A stretch of 27,277 nucleotides of DNA from CBDCWA01 sp046048295 (GTDB taxonomy: Bacteria > Pseudomonadota > Alphaproteobacteria > Rhizobiales > Hyphomicrobiaceae): contig JBJOGJ010000022.1 of NCBI GenBank assembly GCA_046048295.1, forward strand, positions 1 to 27,277, given 5' to 3'. Within the stretch, counting starts at the first letter, position 1; the number at the start of each line of letters is the position of its first letter. The position numbers and the translations under genes were made by a program. This document shows positions 8,759-16,354 of this stretch, piece by piece. The notes under the pieces were generated by a model. It was not told the origin of the DNA. It saw only the letters and a program-made list of their open reading frames with translations, and ran no database searches.

Positions 8759-9709
8759 ATGCGCATCGCGATCATCGACGACTACCAGGGCGTGGCACTC
8801 GAATGCGCGGACTGGTCTAGAGTCCAGGCAGGGCACGAGATCCAGGTCTTCCGCAAGCCGTTCGCCAGCGAGGAGGAACTCGTTGCCACGCTTTCCGGCT
8901 TTGAGGTCATCTGCGTGATGCGCGAGCGCACGGGATTTCCAAAACAGGTCATCGACCGCCTGCATGGGCTCAAGTTCATCGCCACCCCCGGCATGGCCAA
9001 TGCCGCCATCGACATGCAGGCGGCGAAAGACAGGGGCATCGTCGTCTCCGGCGGCACCTCGCCCGGCCACTGCACGTCCGAGCTGACCTTCGCCCTGCTC
9101 ATCGCCATCGCACGCCAACTGCACGTTCAGCACGAAAGCGTGCGCAAGGGCGGCTGGCAGGTCGGCTTGGGCGGCGAGCTCCGGGGCAAGACGCTCGGCA
9201 TCATCGGGCTGGGCCGGCTCGGAGAGCAGGTTGCCGGCTATGCCAAGGCTTTCAACATGAACCTGATCGCTTGGAGCCAGAACATGACCGGGGAGCGGGC
9301 GGCAGCCTGTGGCGCGCGGCTGGTGACCAAGGACGAACTCTTCCGGCAATCGGACTATATCACCATCCACTTGAAGCTGTCGGCCAGGACGACCGACCTG
9401 GTCACCACCCGTGAACTGGGTCTCATGAAGCCGACCGCATATATAATTAATACGTCTCGCGGACCGATCATCAACGAGTCGGCGCTTCTCCAGGCTCTGC
9501 ACAGCGGAACCATCGCCGGAGCGGGACTGGACGTCTTCGATGTGGAGCCGCTTCCGGTCGACCACCCAATGCGGACGGCGCCGCGAGTTCTGCTGACACC
9601 TCACGTGGGCTATGTGACACGCGACAACTACCGCATTTTCTACGGTGGCATCGTCGAATCGCTCGAGGCCTGGCTCGGCGGCAAGCCGATCCGCATCGTC
9701 AACGCCTGA
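8759..9709 (+). CDS. D-2-hydroxyacid dehydrogenase family protein
   Basis: A 316-residue member of the D-isomer-specific 2-hydroxyacid dehydrogenase family, which interconverts 2-keto and D-2-hydroxy acids with NAD(P)H. The Rossmann motif GIIGLGRLG is at residues 147-155, and the catalytic set Arg234 (NTSRG), Glu263 (DVEPLP) and His282 (TPHVGY) is complete. GGAAG precedes ATG 8759. It sits 70 bp after the MFS gene and 96 bp before the class II aldolase. In this context it may act on a keto or hydroxy acid released from ring-cleavage products; it is not obviously a biosynthetic phosphoglycerate dehydrogenase because the regulatory ACT domain is absent. Confidence 0.9.
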   Translation: MRIAIIDDYQGVALECADWSRVQAGHEIQVFRKPFASEEELVATLSGFEVICVMRERTGFPKQVIDRLHGLKFIATPGMANAAIDMQAAKDRGIVVSGGTSPGHCTSELTFALLIAIARQLHVQHESVRKGGWQVGLGGELRGKTLGIIGLGRLGEQVAGYAKAFNMNLIAWSQNMTGERAAACGARLVTKDELFRQSDYITIHLKLSARTTDLVTTRELGLMKPTAYIINTSRGPIINESALLQALHSGTIAGAGLDVFDVEPLPVDHPMRTAPRVLLTPHVGYVTRDNYRIFYGGIVESLEAWLGGKPIRIVNA

Positions 9710-9805
9710 AGGAGCGCCTGGCGGGCAGGTTCGGCTTGACGGTCGCGGGCTCGACAGCCTAACTGGATCGCAACGACAACATCAAGAAATCACTGGGGAA
9801 CTTTC

Positions 9806-10582
9806 ATGGTCGATATGAAGACGGAGATCGAGGACGTCGTTACCGCAAACCGCATCCTGGCCAACGAGCACGTTCTCGATTCCTTCGGTCACGTGTCCAT
9901 ACGCCACCCTGAGGATCCGAACTTGTACATCATGTCGCGCGCCCGCGCTCCGCAGCAGGTGGTGCCGAACGACCTGATGACGTTCAAGCTCGACGGCACG
10001 CCGATCGAGCCCGAGGCAAAATGGCCCGGCAAGCCCTATTCCGAGCGCTTCATTCATGGTGCGATTTACGAAGCGCGACCCGACGTCATGAGTGTCGTGC
10101 ATAACCACTCTCACAGCGTGATTCCGTTCTCGGTCATCAAGTCGAAGCTGCAGCCGCTGATGCACATGGCAGGCCCGATCGGCAACGACATCAACGTCTG
10201 GGACAGCCGCCACAAGTTCGGCGACACCAACCTCCTGGTGACCGACATCGACATGGGCCGCGACCTCGCCAAGGCTCTCGGCAATCGTACTGTTTCTCTG
10301 CTGCGTGGCCACGGCTGTATCGTCGTCGGCAAGTCGCTGCGTGAGGTGGTGTTTACCTCCATTTATCTCGAGGTGAATGCCAACATCCAGCTGAGTGCCA
10401 TGGCGGCGGGCGAGGAAATCACCTTCCTTTCCGATGGCGAGGTCGAGAAGATCACGCGCGGACGGGCCGGCTTCACGCTGGAGCGCGGCTGGGAGAACTG
10501 GTGCAATCGTTGCGGCCGGCCCTACGTGCCCAGGGAAATGGTCATGGGCGAGGGCTTCTCGCGCACCGACCCGACCGGCTGA
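9806..10582 (+). CDS. Class II aldolase/adducin-family protein (probable aldolase or decarboxylase) 1
   Basis: A 258-residue class II aldolase/adducin-family protein with the metal-site residues Glu80 (PYSERF), His99 and His101 (HNHSH) and His169 (RGHG). Family members in aromatic pathways include fuculose-phosphate-type aldolases and decarboxylases such as those acting on 3,4-dihydroxyphthalate or 2-hydroxy-3-carboxymuconate semialdehyde. The C-terminal part carries a CNRC segment with two cysteines near 231-234. GGGGAA lies about seven bases before ATG 9806. The following amidohydrolase is also of a decarboxylase-type family, which suggests successive decarboxylation steps. Confidence 0.88.
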   Translation: MVDMKTEIEDVVTANRILANEHVLDSFGHVSIRHPEDPNLYIMSRARAPQQVVPNDLMTFKLDGTPIEPEAKWPGKPYSERFIHGAIYEARPDVMSVVHNHSHSVIPFSVIKSKLQPLMHMAGPIGNDINVWDSRHKFGDTNLLVTDIDMGRDLAKALGNRTVSLLRGHGCIVVGKSLREVVFTSIYLEVNANIQLSAMAAGEEITFLSDGEVEKITRGRAGFTLERGWENWCNRCGRPYVPREMVMGEGFSRTDPTG

Positions 10583-10637
10583 CGGCAACGAAATACGCCT
10601 ACCACAGAACGCACGAAGAACCGAGGACAGACGTTTC

Positions 10638-11657
10638 ATGAAATATATCGACGCTTTCTGCCACTATTTCCCCTCCGGCATCTGGAACAAGATGCTGAAC
10701 TCCGACGGCATGGGCCGCGACATCGGCGTGCGCATGCAGGGCGTGCCCGCGATCTACGATCTCGAAGAGCGCTTCCGGGTCATGGATCTCTTCAAGGATA
10801 AAGACTACACGCAGGTTATTTCGCTCGGCATGCCGCCGCTCGAGGCCATGGGGCCGCCTGCGGTGTCGATTGAATTCGCGAAGATCGCCAACGATGGCCA
10901 GAAGGAACTTTGCGACAAGTATCCGGACCGCTTCGTCGGCTACCTCGCCTCGCTGCCGATGAACGATCCGGAAGCTGCCGCGAAAGAGGCCGAACGTTCC
11001 ATCAAGGAAGCAGGCGCGTGCGGCCTGCAGATCCACACCAACATCAACGGCGAGCCGCTCGACGAGGCGAAGTTCCACCAGGTCTTCGAGGTAGCCGAGA
11101 AGCTCGATACGCCGGTGTTCCTGCATCCCTCGCGCGGCTCCAACATGCCGGACTATCTCTCCGAGACAAAGTCGAAGTATGAGATCTGGTGGACCTTCGG
11201 CTGGCCCTACGAGACGAGCACAGCGATGGCCCGGCTCGTGTTCGGCGGTGTCATGGACAAGTATCCCAAGCTCAAGGTTCTGGCCCACCATCTGGGCGCC
11301 ATGGTGCCGTACTTCGAGGGACGCGTCGGTCCGGGCTGGGATCAACTCGGCAACCGCACCACGGACGAGGACTACAAGTCCCTCCTAAAGAGCATGAAGA
11401 AGCGCCCGCTCGACTACTTCAAGGACTTCTATGCCGATACGGCAGTTTTCGGTTCGATGTCGGCGACAAAGTGTGGCCTCGACTTCTACGGCGTCGACAA
11501 GGTGCTGTTCGCGTCCGACTGCCCGTTCGATCCGGAGAAAGGGCCGGGCTTCATCCGCGAGACGATCAAGATCATGGAGAAGCTCGACTACTCGACCGCA
11601 GACATGGAAAAGATCTGCTTCAAGAATGCCGAGGCAATGTTCAAGCTGAAGAGCTGA
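10638..11657 (+). CDS. ACMSD-like amidohydrolase (amidohydrolase_2), probable decarboxylase
   Basis: A 339-residue metal-dependent hydrolase of the amidohydrolase_2 family, which includes aminocarboxymuconate-semialdehyde decarboxylase (ACMSD), gamma-resorcylate decarboxylase and LigW. Visible metal or active-site residues are His9, His163 (FLHPSRG), His217-His218 (LAHHLG) and Asp294 (FASDCPFDP). The first His of the usual HxH motif is replaced by Phe7 (FCH). A downstream ATG is preferred over a longer open frame from 10395 that overlaps the aldolase gene in another frame. The upstream site (GAGGAC) is weak. The gene is the last of the + strand run and is followed by a terminator. Confidence 0.88.
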   Translation: MKYIDAFCHYFPSGIWNKMLNSDGMGRDIGVRMQGVPAIYDLEERFRVMDLFKDKDYTQVISLGMPPLEAMGPPAVSIEFAKIANDGQKELCDKYPDRFVGYLASLPMNDPEAAAKEAERSIKEAGACGLQIHTNINGEPLDEAKFHQVFEVAEKLDTPVFLHPSRGSNMPDYLSETKSKYEIWWTFGWPYETSTAMARLVFGGVMDKYPKLKVLAHHLGAMVPYFEGRVGPGWDQLGNRTTDEDYKSLLKSMKKRPLDYFKDFYADTAVFGSMSATKCGLDFYGVDKVLFASDCPFDPEKGPGFIRETIKIMEKLDYSTADMEKICFKNAEAMFKLKS

Positions 11658-11679
11658 GCCGCAGGGTAATTCTTGCGAG

Positions 11680-11707
11680 AAGGCCGGCATCGACTGCCGG
11701 CCTTTTC
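11680..11707. terminator. Intrinsic terminator
   Basis: A perfect 10-bp stem (11680-11689 with 11695-11704) with a 5-base loop is followed by T-rich sequence. It follows the amidohydrolase gene and lies just before the 3' end of the convergent TadG-like gene, so it may serve both. Confidence 0.88.
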
Positions 11708-11718
11708 GTTTGGCGGGG

Positions 11719-12945
11719 CTACTTCTTGATCCGCAATGAGACGAGTTCGTCGCCGATTTTCCGGAATGCTTCCCGCAAATCCGAGCCATTCGAGGCATCG
11801 AAGTAGTACGAGGTGCTGGAGGCGCAGTCCTGCAGCGTCGGCAGCACTTCCGACGGCGCCTGGAAGCCGACCGTGAAGACGGTCACACCTTGCGCCTTCA
11901 TGTTGGTGCAGAGCTGCGCGACCTGTTGGGCGGAGGTGCCGTTATCGGGCTCGTACTCGGTATTGAACATGCCGTCCGTCATGAGCAGTACGGACTTGAT
12001 TGTCTTCTTGTCGCCGTAGGCCGCAGGCTGGCTCGAATAACCCCATACCGAGGCCCACTTCGGTGAAATCAGGTACCAGGCCCACGCCGCACCGAGATGA
12101 CCCGCCGTCGCACCGTCCGCCGTATAGCCGTCGATGGTGGAGATGAGCGCTGACTTGTTGTTCGTTATTGGCAAGATCGCATTTGCAGGGCAGCTGGTTG
12201 CCTTGCTGCCCGAGAGCATGCCGAAGGCGGGTGCATCGTCGGTGAAGCCTCCCTCCGAGGCGCGGCGTTCAGATACGCAGGTGTCGGGTGGCACGGTGCT
12301 CGTGCCATATGGCGTACCCTTGGCGATGTCGGCGAAAGCACCGGCGTTGAGCGCGGTGGCATAGGGGGCAAACCCGATGCGGACCTTGGGCGCACCCGGA
12401 GTACCGGGCATCATCAGGTCGACAAGGTCGCGGACCGCAGCCTTGAGGTCTGTCAGCTTGCCGAAATCGTTCATCGATCCGCTGGTGTCGAGCATCATGC
12501 CGAGCTCGACGTCCTTCACCGAATAGACGGCGGTCGTCGTCTTGTGGATGCCGATCTTGTCGATGCCGAGCACCGAACCGAAGTAGTTGTGTACGGTGGT
12601 GTCGAGTTCGACGCCGACAGTGTCGTTGGCGCGGTCGATGAGAACGACAGGGGCCTGGGCAGATGCTCCGGTAAGGCTGCCGTTGTTGAGATGGGCGTCG
12701 ATGTAGGCCTTGACCGTGTTGCGGATTTCATCGTCGGAGGCGCCATTCTCCTTCATTGCCTTGGCGCCGGCGAGGGCAGCAGCGTCGAGGACTGCCGCCT
12801 GCTTCGATGCAAGCTGGTAGGCCCGCCCACCGTCAATTGCGAGACCGACCGTCCCGATGAGCATTATGCAGGCGAGCGCGAAGATCACGGCGACGGCGCC
12901 GGACTGATCCGATCCGAACTTCCCAGTGACCTGCACATTCGTCAC
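11719..12945 (-). CDS. TadG-like pilus-assembly protein with von Willebrand factor A domain
   Basis: A 408-residue protein with a short cytoplasmic N-terminus, a TadE-like hydrophobic segment near residues 17-39 ending in DGGRAYQL, and a large exported domain. The von Willebrand A fold shows the metal-adhesion motif DTSGS at 153-157 and a later LLMTDG. Four cysteines in the exported part (DTCVS, TSCPA, QLCTN, QDCAS) could form disulfides. This architecture is typical of TadG proteins of the Tad/Flp pilus. GTG 12945 is preferred because GGGGAAG lies seven bases upstream and the membrane segment then falls at the right place; the frame is open to 13107. No other tad gene is nearby. Confidence 0.85.
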   Translation of the reverse strand: MTNVQVTGKFGSDQSGAVAVIFALACIMLIGTVGLAIDGGRAYQLASKQAAVLDAAALAGAKAMKENGASDDEIRNTVKAYIDAHLNNGSLTGASAQAPVVLIDRANDTVGVELDTTVHNYFGSVLGIDKIGIHKTTTAVYSVKDVELGMMLDTSGSMNDFGKLTDLKAAVRDLVDLMMPGTPGAPKVRIGFAPYATALNAGAFADIAKGTPYGTSTVPPDTCVSERRASEGGFTDDAPAFGMLSGSKATSCPANAILPITNNKSALISTIDGYTADGATAGHLGAAWAWYLISPKWASVWGYSSQPAAYGDKKTIKSVLLMTDGMFNTEYEPDNGTSAQQVAQLCTNMKAQGVTVFTVGFQAPSEVLPTLQDCASSTSYYFDASNGSDLREAFRKIGDELVSLRIKK

Positions 12946-13081
12946 AACTGCTTCCCCACCTGCTACTCCGCCAGGTTCCTTTTGCAGCAGATCGAGGTTT
13001 CGGACCACTCGAATATTCGAATACGGACAATCGCCGCTTGCGCCGATAGGAGCAGTTTTAGCCTTTCCGTTAACACTTGGA

Positions 13082-13121
13082 TTACGAACGGATGAAACAA
13101 TGTTCAAAGATTTACGAACGG
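13082..13121. repeat. 10-bp direct repeat upstream of the TadG-like gene
   Basis: TTACGAACGG occurs exactly at 13082-13091 and 13112-13121, with starts 30 bp apart, about three helical turns. It lies in the 236-bp region upstream of the TadG-like gene (12946-13181), which otherwise holds no gene I can support. It could be a tandem operator. Confidence 0.5.
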
Positions 13122-13181
13122 TTTCCCGGACGTAAATTTATCCTGAAAAATCCGCCGGATTAGAACACGGCCCAAACCGGG

Positions 13182-14009
13182 CTATCTGCGCTGCTGGTTG
13201 GGGATGTCGACCGGAAGATAGTCGATGCCGGAGCGCTGGATCGGTTGCGGATAGAGCCGCATCAGGTTCAGGACGTTCATTGGCATGCCGACCCGAACCG
13301 GCAGACCGATCTCCTTAGCCTCCTCAGCCGTGAGTGCGTAGTCGTGCGTCCAGTGTCCGCCTGCAAGCTTCTCTGCCACGTCTTCGGCGGCCTTCTGCTC
13401 CAGGCGTGGTGTCAGCAACTCAACAGCGCCGCGCTTGACCTGCGCCAGAGCCTTTTCCGACACGTCTGCGAGAACGTGGGTCAGGTCGAACACGTTCGCG
13501 GCCGGCTTGGCATCCCGCGCCTTGACAATGCTGGCGGCGGGCAGGCCGGAGATCTGTGGGTCTATCGGACCGAGTACGGAGAATTCCCCGAGCACGATCT
13601 CGTCGGCTGCGAGCGCGATCAGTGTACCGCCCGACATGGCGTAGACGGGCACGAACACGGTGACCTTAGCGGGATGTGCCTCGACTGCGCGCGCGATCTG
13701 CATCGCCGCCAGAACCAGCCCGCCGGGCGTGTGCAGGATGAGGTCGATCGGCCGGTCGATCGGCGTCTCCTTGATAGCCGAGATGATGGTCTGCGCGTCC
13801 TCCAGGTCGATGTGGCGCGACACAGAGAAGCCGAACAGGCTGGCTCGCTCCTGCCGGTGGATCATGGTGATGACGCGACTGCCGCGCGACTGCTCGATGC
13901 TGCGCAGCGCCCGCATCCGTTGTACCGCCTGCAGCCGCCCGGTGATGAGTGGCTGCAGGGCCATGAGGGCGAACAGGAGGAAAAGGATGGATGAGAAGTC
14001 GAGCTGCAT
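13182..14009 (-). CDS. Membrane-anchored ClpP-fold serine protease (SDH/SppA-like)
   Basis: A 275-residue protein of the serine dehydrogenase proteinase/SppA-like branch of the ClpP-crotonase fold. An N-terminal hydrophobic helix covers residues 6-24. The oxyanion-hole segment HTPGG is at 93-97 and the nucleophile is Ser126 in AMSGGT. It is probably a membrane-bound peptidase involved in envelope or membrane-protein quality control. The stop lies 236 bp from the TadG-like start and the gene begins 42 bp after the class II aldolase stop on the same strand, so cotranscription with the aldolase is possible although the functions seem unrelated. Confidence 0.88.
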   Translation of the reverse strand: MQLDFSSILFLLFALMALQPLITGRLQAVQRMRALRSIEQSRGSRVITMIHRQERASLFGFSVSRHIDLEDAQTIISAIKETPIDRPIDLILHTPGGLVLAAMQIARAVEAHPAKVTVFVPVYAMSGGTLIALAADEIVLGEFSVLGPIDPQISGLPAASIVKARDAKPAANVFDLTHVLADVSEKALAQVKRGAVELLTPRLEQKAAEDVAEKLAGGHWTHDYALTAEEAKEIGLPVRVGMPMNVLNLMRLYPQPIQRSGIDYLPVDIPNQQRR

Positions 14010-14051
14010 CGTCCGTCGTGCCTTTCTCCCGTGATCGCCCCTCTGGCGGCG

Positions 14052-14813
14052 CTACTCCTTGATGAGCGGCAGCCAAGCCTCGGGGACGATACCTGCGTCG
14101 CGCGCCCGCCCGACGTAGTACTTCCAAAGTTTCTTAACGTGCCGGTCTCGGATGAAGTGGTGGTCGAAATCGTCCATCTCCTTCTCGGAGAGCGGGATGA
14201 CCTTGCCAAGCGCGGCAGCCTGGTATTGCGCGTGCGCGTTTTCGACGAAATGCACAGAATCGATGAGCAGGCTCTGTACGTCCTCGGCCGTGATGACCTG
14301 GCCGTGGCCGCGGATCAGGGCGGCATGGCAGGCGCCGAGCGACTTGGCTAGGCTCTGGCCTAGCGCCGGGGTGGCGACATGGCTCGGGTCGGGGTGTACC
14401 GGGATGCCGCTGCGCCAGCGGATCGAGTGGTTTTTGAAGGGCACCAGCTTTTGGCCCTCGACCATGGTGAACACGTTGGTGATGTCGTCGTGGAAGTGGG
14501 CGATGGCGTGGACATCGGGGCGCGTCTTGAAGATCTCCGAATGCAGCGCCACCTCCGCCGGCGGCTTCTGGTCTGCCGGCCCCGAAAGCTTCTTGCCATC
14601 GAGATTGCAGATCAACAGGTCCTCAGGTGCGAGCGAGGCCCGGCTTTGGTCGAGCCCCTGGATGAGGAAGGTATCACCGCCGGGCAGGCGCGAGCTGACG
14701 TGCCCGCTGTAGCCGAGGATGTTCTCCATGTTGAGAATGCGGGTACATGCCGCGATCTCGGCGCGCAGGCGCTTCTCGGTTGCGGTATCCTCGGTCGCGA
14801 TGTTCGATGCCAT
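14052..14813 (-). CDS. Class II aldolase/adducin-family protein 2
   Basis: A 253-residue class II aldolase-family protein with Glu87 (PPAEVAL), His106 and His108 (AHFHDD) and His170 (RGHG) as the metal site. It is only distantly similar to the first class II aldolase. GGAGG stands six bases before ATG 14813; the frame is open further upstream, but that region overlaps the divergent dioxygenase gene. Being divergent from an extradiol dioxygenase, it may decarboxylate or cleave a ring-fission product or a dihydroxy-carboxylate precursor. Reaction is inferred. Confidence 0.88.
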   Translation of the reverse strand: MASNIATEDTATEKRLRAEIAACTRILNMENILGYSGHVSSRLPGGDTFLIQGLDQSRASLAPEDLLICNLDGKKLSGPADQKPPAEVALHSEIFKTRPDVHAIAHFHDDITNVFTMVEGQKLVPFKNHSIRWRSGIPVHPDPSHVATPALGQSLAKSLGACHAALIRGHGQVITAEDVQSLLIDSVHFVENAHAQYQAAALGKVIPLSEKEMDDFDHHFIRDRHVKKLWKYYVGRARDAGIVPEAWLPLIKE

Positions 14814-14970
14814 CGATATCCTCCGTGCGTGTTGGGTTAGCCCAGACGTTACAATGCCGGGGCAAGGGTATGGGAGAAATTTCTCCACTTGGCCAACAAC
14901 CGTTTGGCGCCCGGGCACTCCCGAGGGTATTCTCCGAACCGGCTGAACAAGGAATTCTGGGAGTGCGACC
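14814..14970. promoter_or_regulatory. Divergent regulatory region with 14-bp palindrome
   Basis: 157 bp between the class II aldolase and the extradiol dioxygenase. It holds a perfect 14-bp palindrome, GGAGAAATTTCTCC, at 14873-14886 near its centre, and TTGGCCAA at 14889-14896. The arrangement fits a regulator binding between two divergent promoters. No -35/-10 assignment is attempted. Confidence 0.6.
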
Positions 14971-15918
14971 ATGACGAAGGCGAGGGTGACGGGGCTCAGG
15001 GGCATCGAACTGGGGGTGCGGAACCTCGGCGAGAGCGCCAGCTACTACGAGGACGTCTGGGGCCTGAAGCGGGTTGCCCGCCACGGCGATTCCATCTACC
15101 TGCGCGCGAGGGGCGCCGAGCACCATATCGTGCAGTTGAACGAGCGGCCGAAGTCGGCGCTGATGTCCATCAAGCTCGCGGCCCCTGACAAGGCGGCCGT
15201 CGATGAGTTGCACGCCGCCGCCGTTTCGTTCGGCGCCGACGTGACCACGACTCCTGCCGCCCTGCCGGCCGATGGCGGCGGCGGCTATGGCTTCGCGTTG
15301 AACACCCCGGAAGGCCACAAGATCATGATCTCGTCGGATGTCGCCCGGCATGCCGACATCGGCGCGGACCGCACGACGCCCGTCAAACTGACCCACGCAG
15401 TGCTCAATACGACGCGGCCCGACGACCAGATGCGCTTCTTCTGCGACCTCCTGGGTTTCCGCCTCTCCGACTGCAACGGCCGCATGAACTTCGTCCGCTG
15501 CTCGAAGGACCACCATGCCATTGCGCTGGCGGAGGCGGAGGGGCCGGGCCTCAATCACATGGCCTACGAGATGGACAGCTTCGATTCGCTCATGCGTGGC
15601 TGTGGCAGGCTTAAGGCCAACGACGTGACGTTGGAGTGGGGCGTCGGCCGACACGGTCCCGGCGACAATATCTTCGCCTATTTCGTCGAGCCCAACGGTT
15701 TCGTTACCGAGTACACGGCCGATGTCGAGCAGATCGAGGACGACAATGCCTATGTCCCGCACGACGAGGCCTACTGGAACAGCTTCCCGATGCGCCCGTG
15801 TCGCTGGGGGATGGCGACGACGCCATCGAAGCATCTGCGCCATGCGATGTCCGGCAAGCTCGCCGAGGAGCGCAACCAGCTCTGCGACGAAATCATCTCC
15901 AAGAGCCTTTCGCGGTGA
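14971..15918 (+). CDS. VOC-family (type I) extradiol ring-cleavage dioxygenase
   Basis: A 315-residue two-domain vicinal-oxygen-chelate protein of the BphC/catechol 2,3-dioxygenase type. The N-terminal module (about residues 7-125) is degenerate, as usual; the C-terminal module carries the iron ligands His142 (LTHAV), His196 (LNHMAYE) and Glu247 (FVTEY). A further His181 (DHHAIAL) and the GRH segment near 226-228 match second-sphere residues of the family. GGGAG precedes ATG 14971. It probably cleaves a catechol-like or hydroxylated heterocyclic ring next to a hydroxyl group. A YciI-like gene follows after nine bases. Confidence 0.9.
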   Translation: MTKARVTGLRGIELGVRNLGESASYYEDVWGLKRVARHGDSIYLRARGAEHHIVQLNERPKSALMSIKLAAPDKAAVDELHAAAVSFGADVTTTPAALPADGGGGYGFALNTPEGHKIMISSDVARHADIGADRTTPVKLTHAVLNTTRPDDQMRFFCDLLGFRLSDCNGRMNFVRCSKDHHAIALAEAEGPGLNHMAYEMDSFDSLMRGCGRLKANDVTLEWGVGRHGPGDNIFAYFVEPNGFVTEYTADVEQIEDDNAYVPHDEAYWNSFPMRPCRWGMATTPSKHLRHAMSGKLAEERNQLCDEIISKSLSR

Positions 15919-15927
15919 GATTGTCCG

Positions 15928-16296
15928 ATGACCGAACCTGAGAACAAGCCCCGCAAGATGTTGAACAAGACCCTCTACGTCATATTCTCCGAGGTGGTGG
16001 AGGGCTCAGGCGACCGCGACCAGGTCAAGGCGGAGCACTACGCCTATCAGTTTTCGCTCGAGGACCGCGGCGTCCTTTTCGCTGCCGGCCCGCTGCTTGG
16101 GGAAAACGGCAAGCCGACCGGCACAGGCATGATCGTGGTCCGCGCCGCCTCGATGGAAGAGGCGAAAGCGATCGCCGACGGCGATCCGTTCCACAAGAAC
16201 GGGTTCCGCAAATACCGCATCCAGCCTTGGCGCATCAGCGAAGGGACCTTCTCACTCCGGGTGAAGTACTCGGAGGGCACCTTCGAGTTGGATTAG
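15928..16296 (+). CDS. YciI-like (YCII-related domain) protein
   Basis: A 122-residue protein with a YCII-like ferredoxin fold: a first strand KTLYVIFSE, a histidine HYAYQFSLEDRG, GVLFAAGPLL, then GTGMIVVRAASMEEAKAIADGD and a DPFHKNGFR segment. Related proteins work as small isomerases, dehalogenases or accessory proteins in aromatic pathways, but the role of most is unknown. It starts nine bases after the dioxygenase stop and is surely cotranscribed with it. It may process the ring-cleavage product. Specific reaction not assigned. Confidence 0.85.
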   Translation: MTEPENKPRKMLNKTLYVIFSEVVEGSGDRDQVKAEHYAYQFSLEDRGVLFAAGPLLGENGKPTGTGMIVVRAASMEEAKAIADGDPFHKNGFRKYRIQPWRISEGTFSLRVKYSEGTFELD

Positions 16297-16306
16297 GGGA
16301 AGAGAT

Positions 16307-16330
16307 GCGCCGGCCCGCATGGACCGGCGC
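16307..16330. terminator. Possible terminator hairpin
   Basis: A 7-bp GC-only stem (16307-16313 with 16324-16330) with a 10-base loop lies between the convergent YciI-like and TctC-like genes. Only a poor T tract follows, so its strength is doubtful. Confidence 0.45.
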
Positions 16331-16354
16331 TTGCTTGCACGATCTAAGCGACGG

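Noticed and set aside
8714..9604. 296-codon - strand open frame
   Set aside because: Opposite the D-2-hydroxyacid dehydrogenase, which has a full set of catalytic residues.
10395..10637. Upstream in-frame extension of the ACMSD-like gene
   Set aside because: It overlaps the end of the class II aldolase in another frame and is Arg/Ser/Pro-rich; the family N-terminus begins at 10638.
13069..13085. Possible CtrA-like site (TTAA...TTAC) upstream of the TadG-like gene
   Set aside because: The second half is TTAC and the spacer is eight bases rather than seven, so it does not match TTAA-N7-TTAA well enough.
14674..15843. 389-codon - strand open frame
   Set aside because: It covers the antisense of the extradiol dioxygenase and the whole divergent promoter region; no protein family features.
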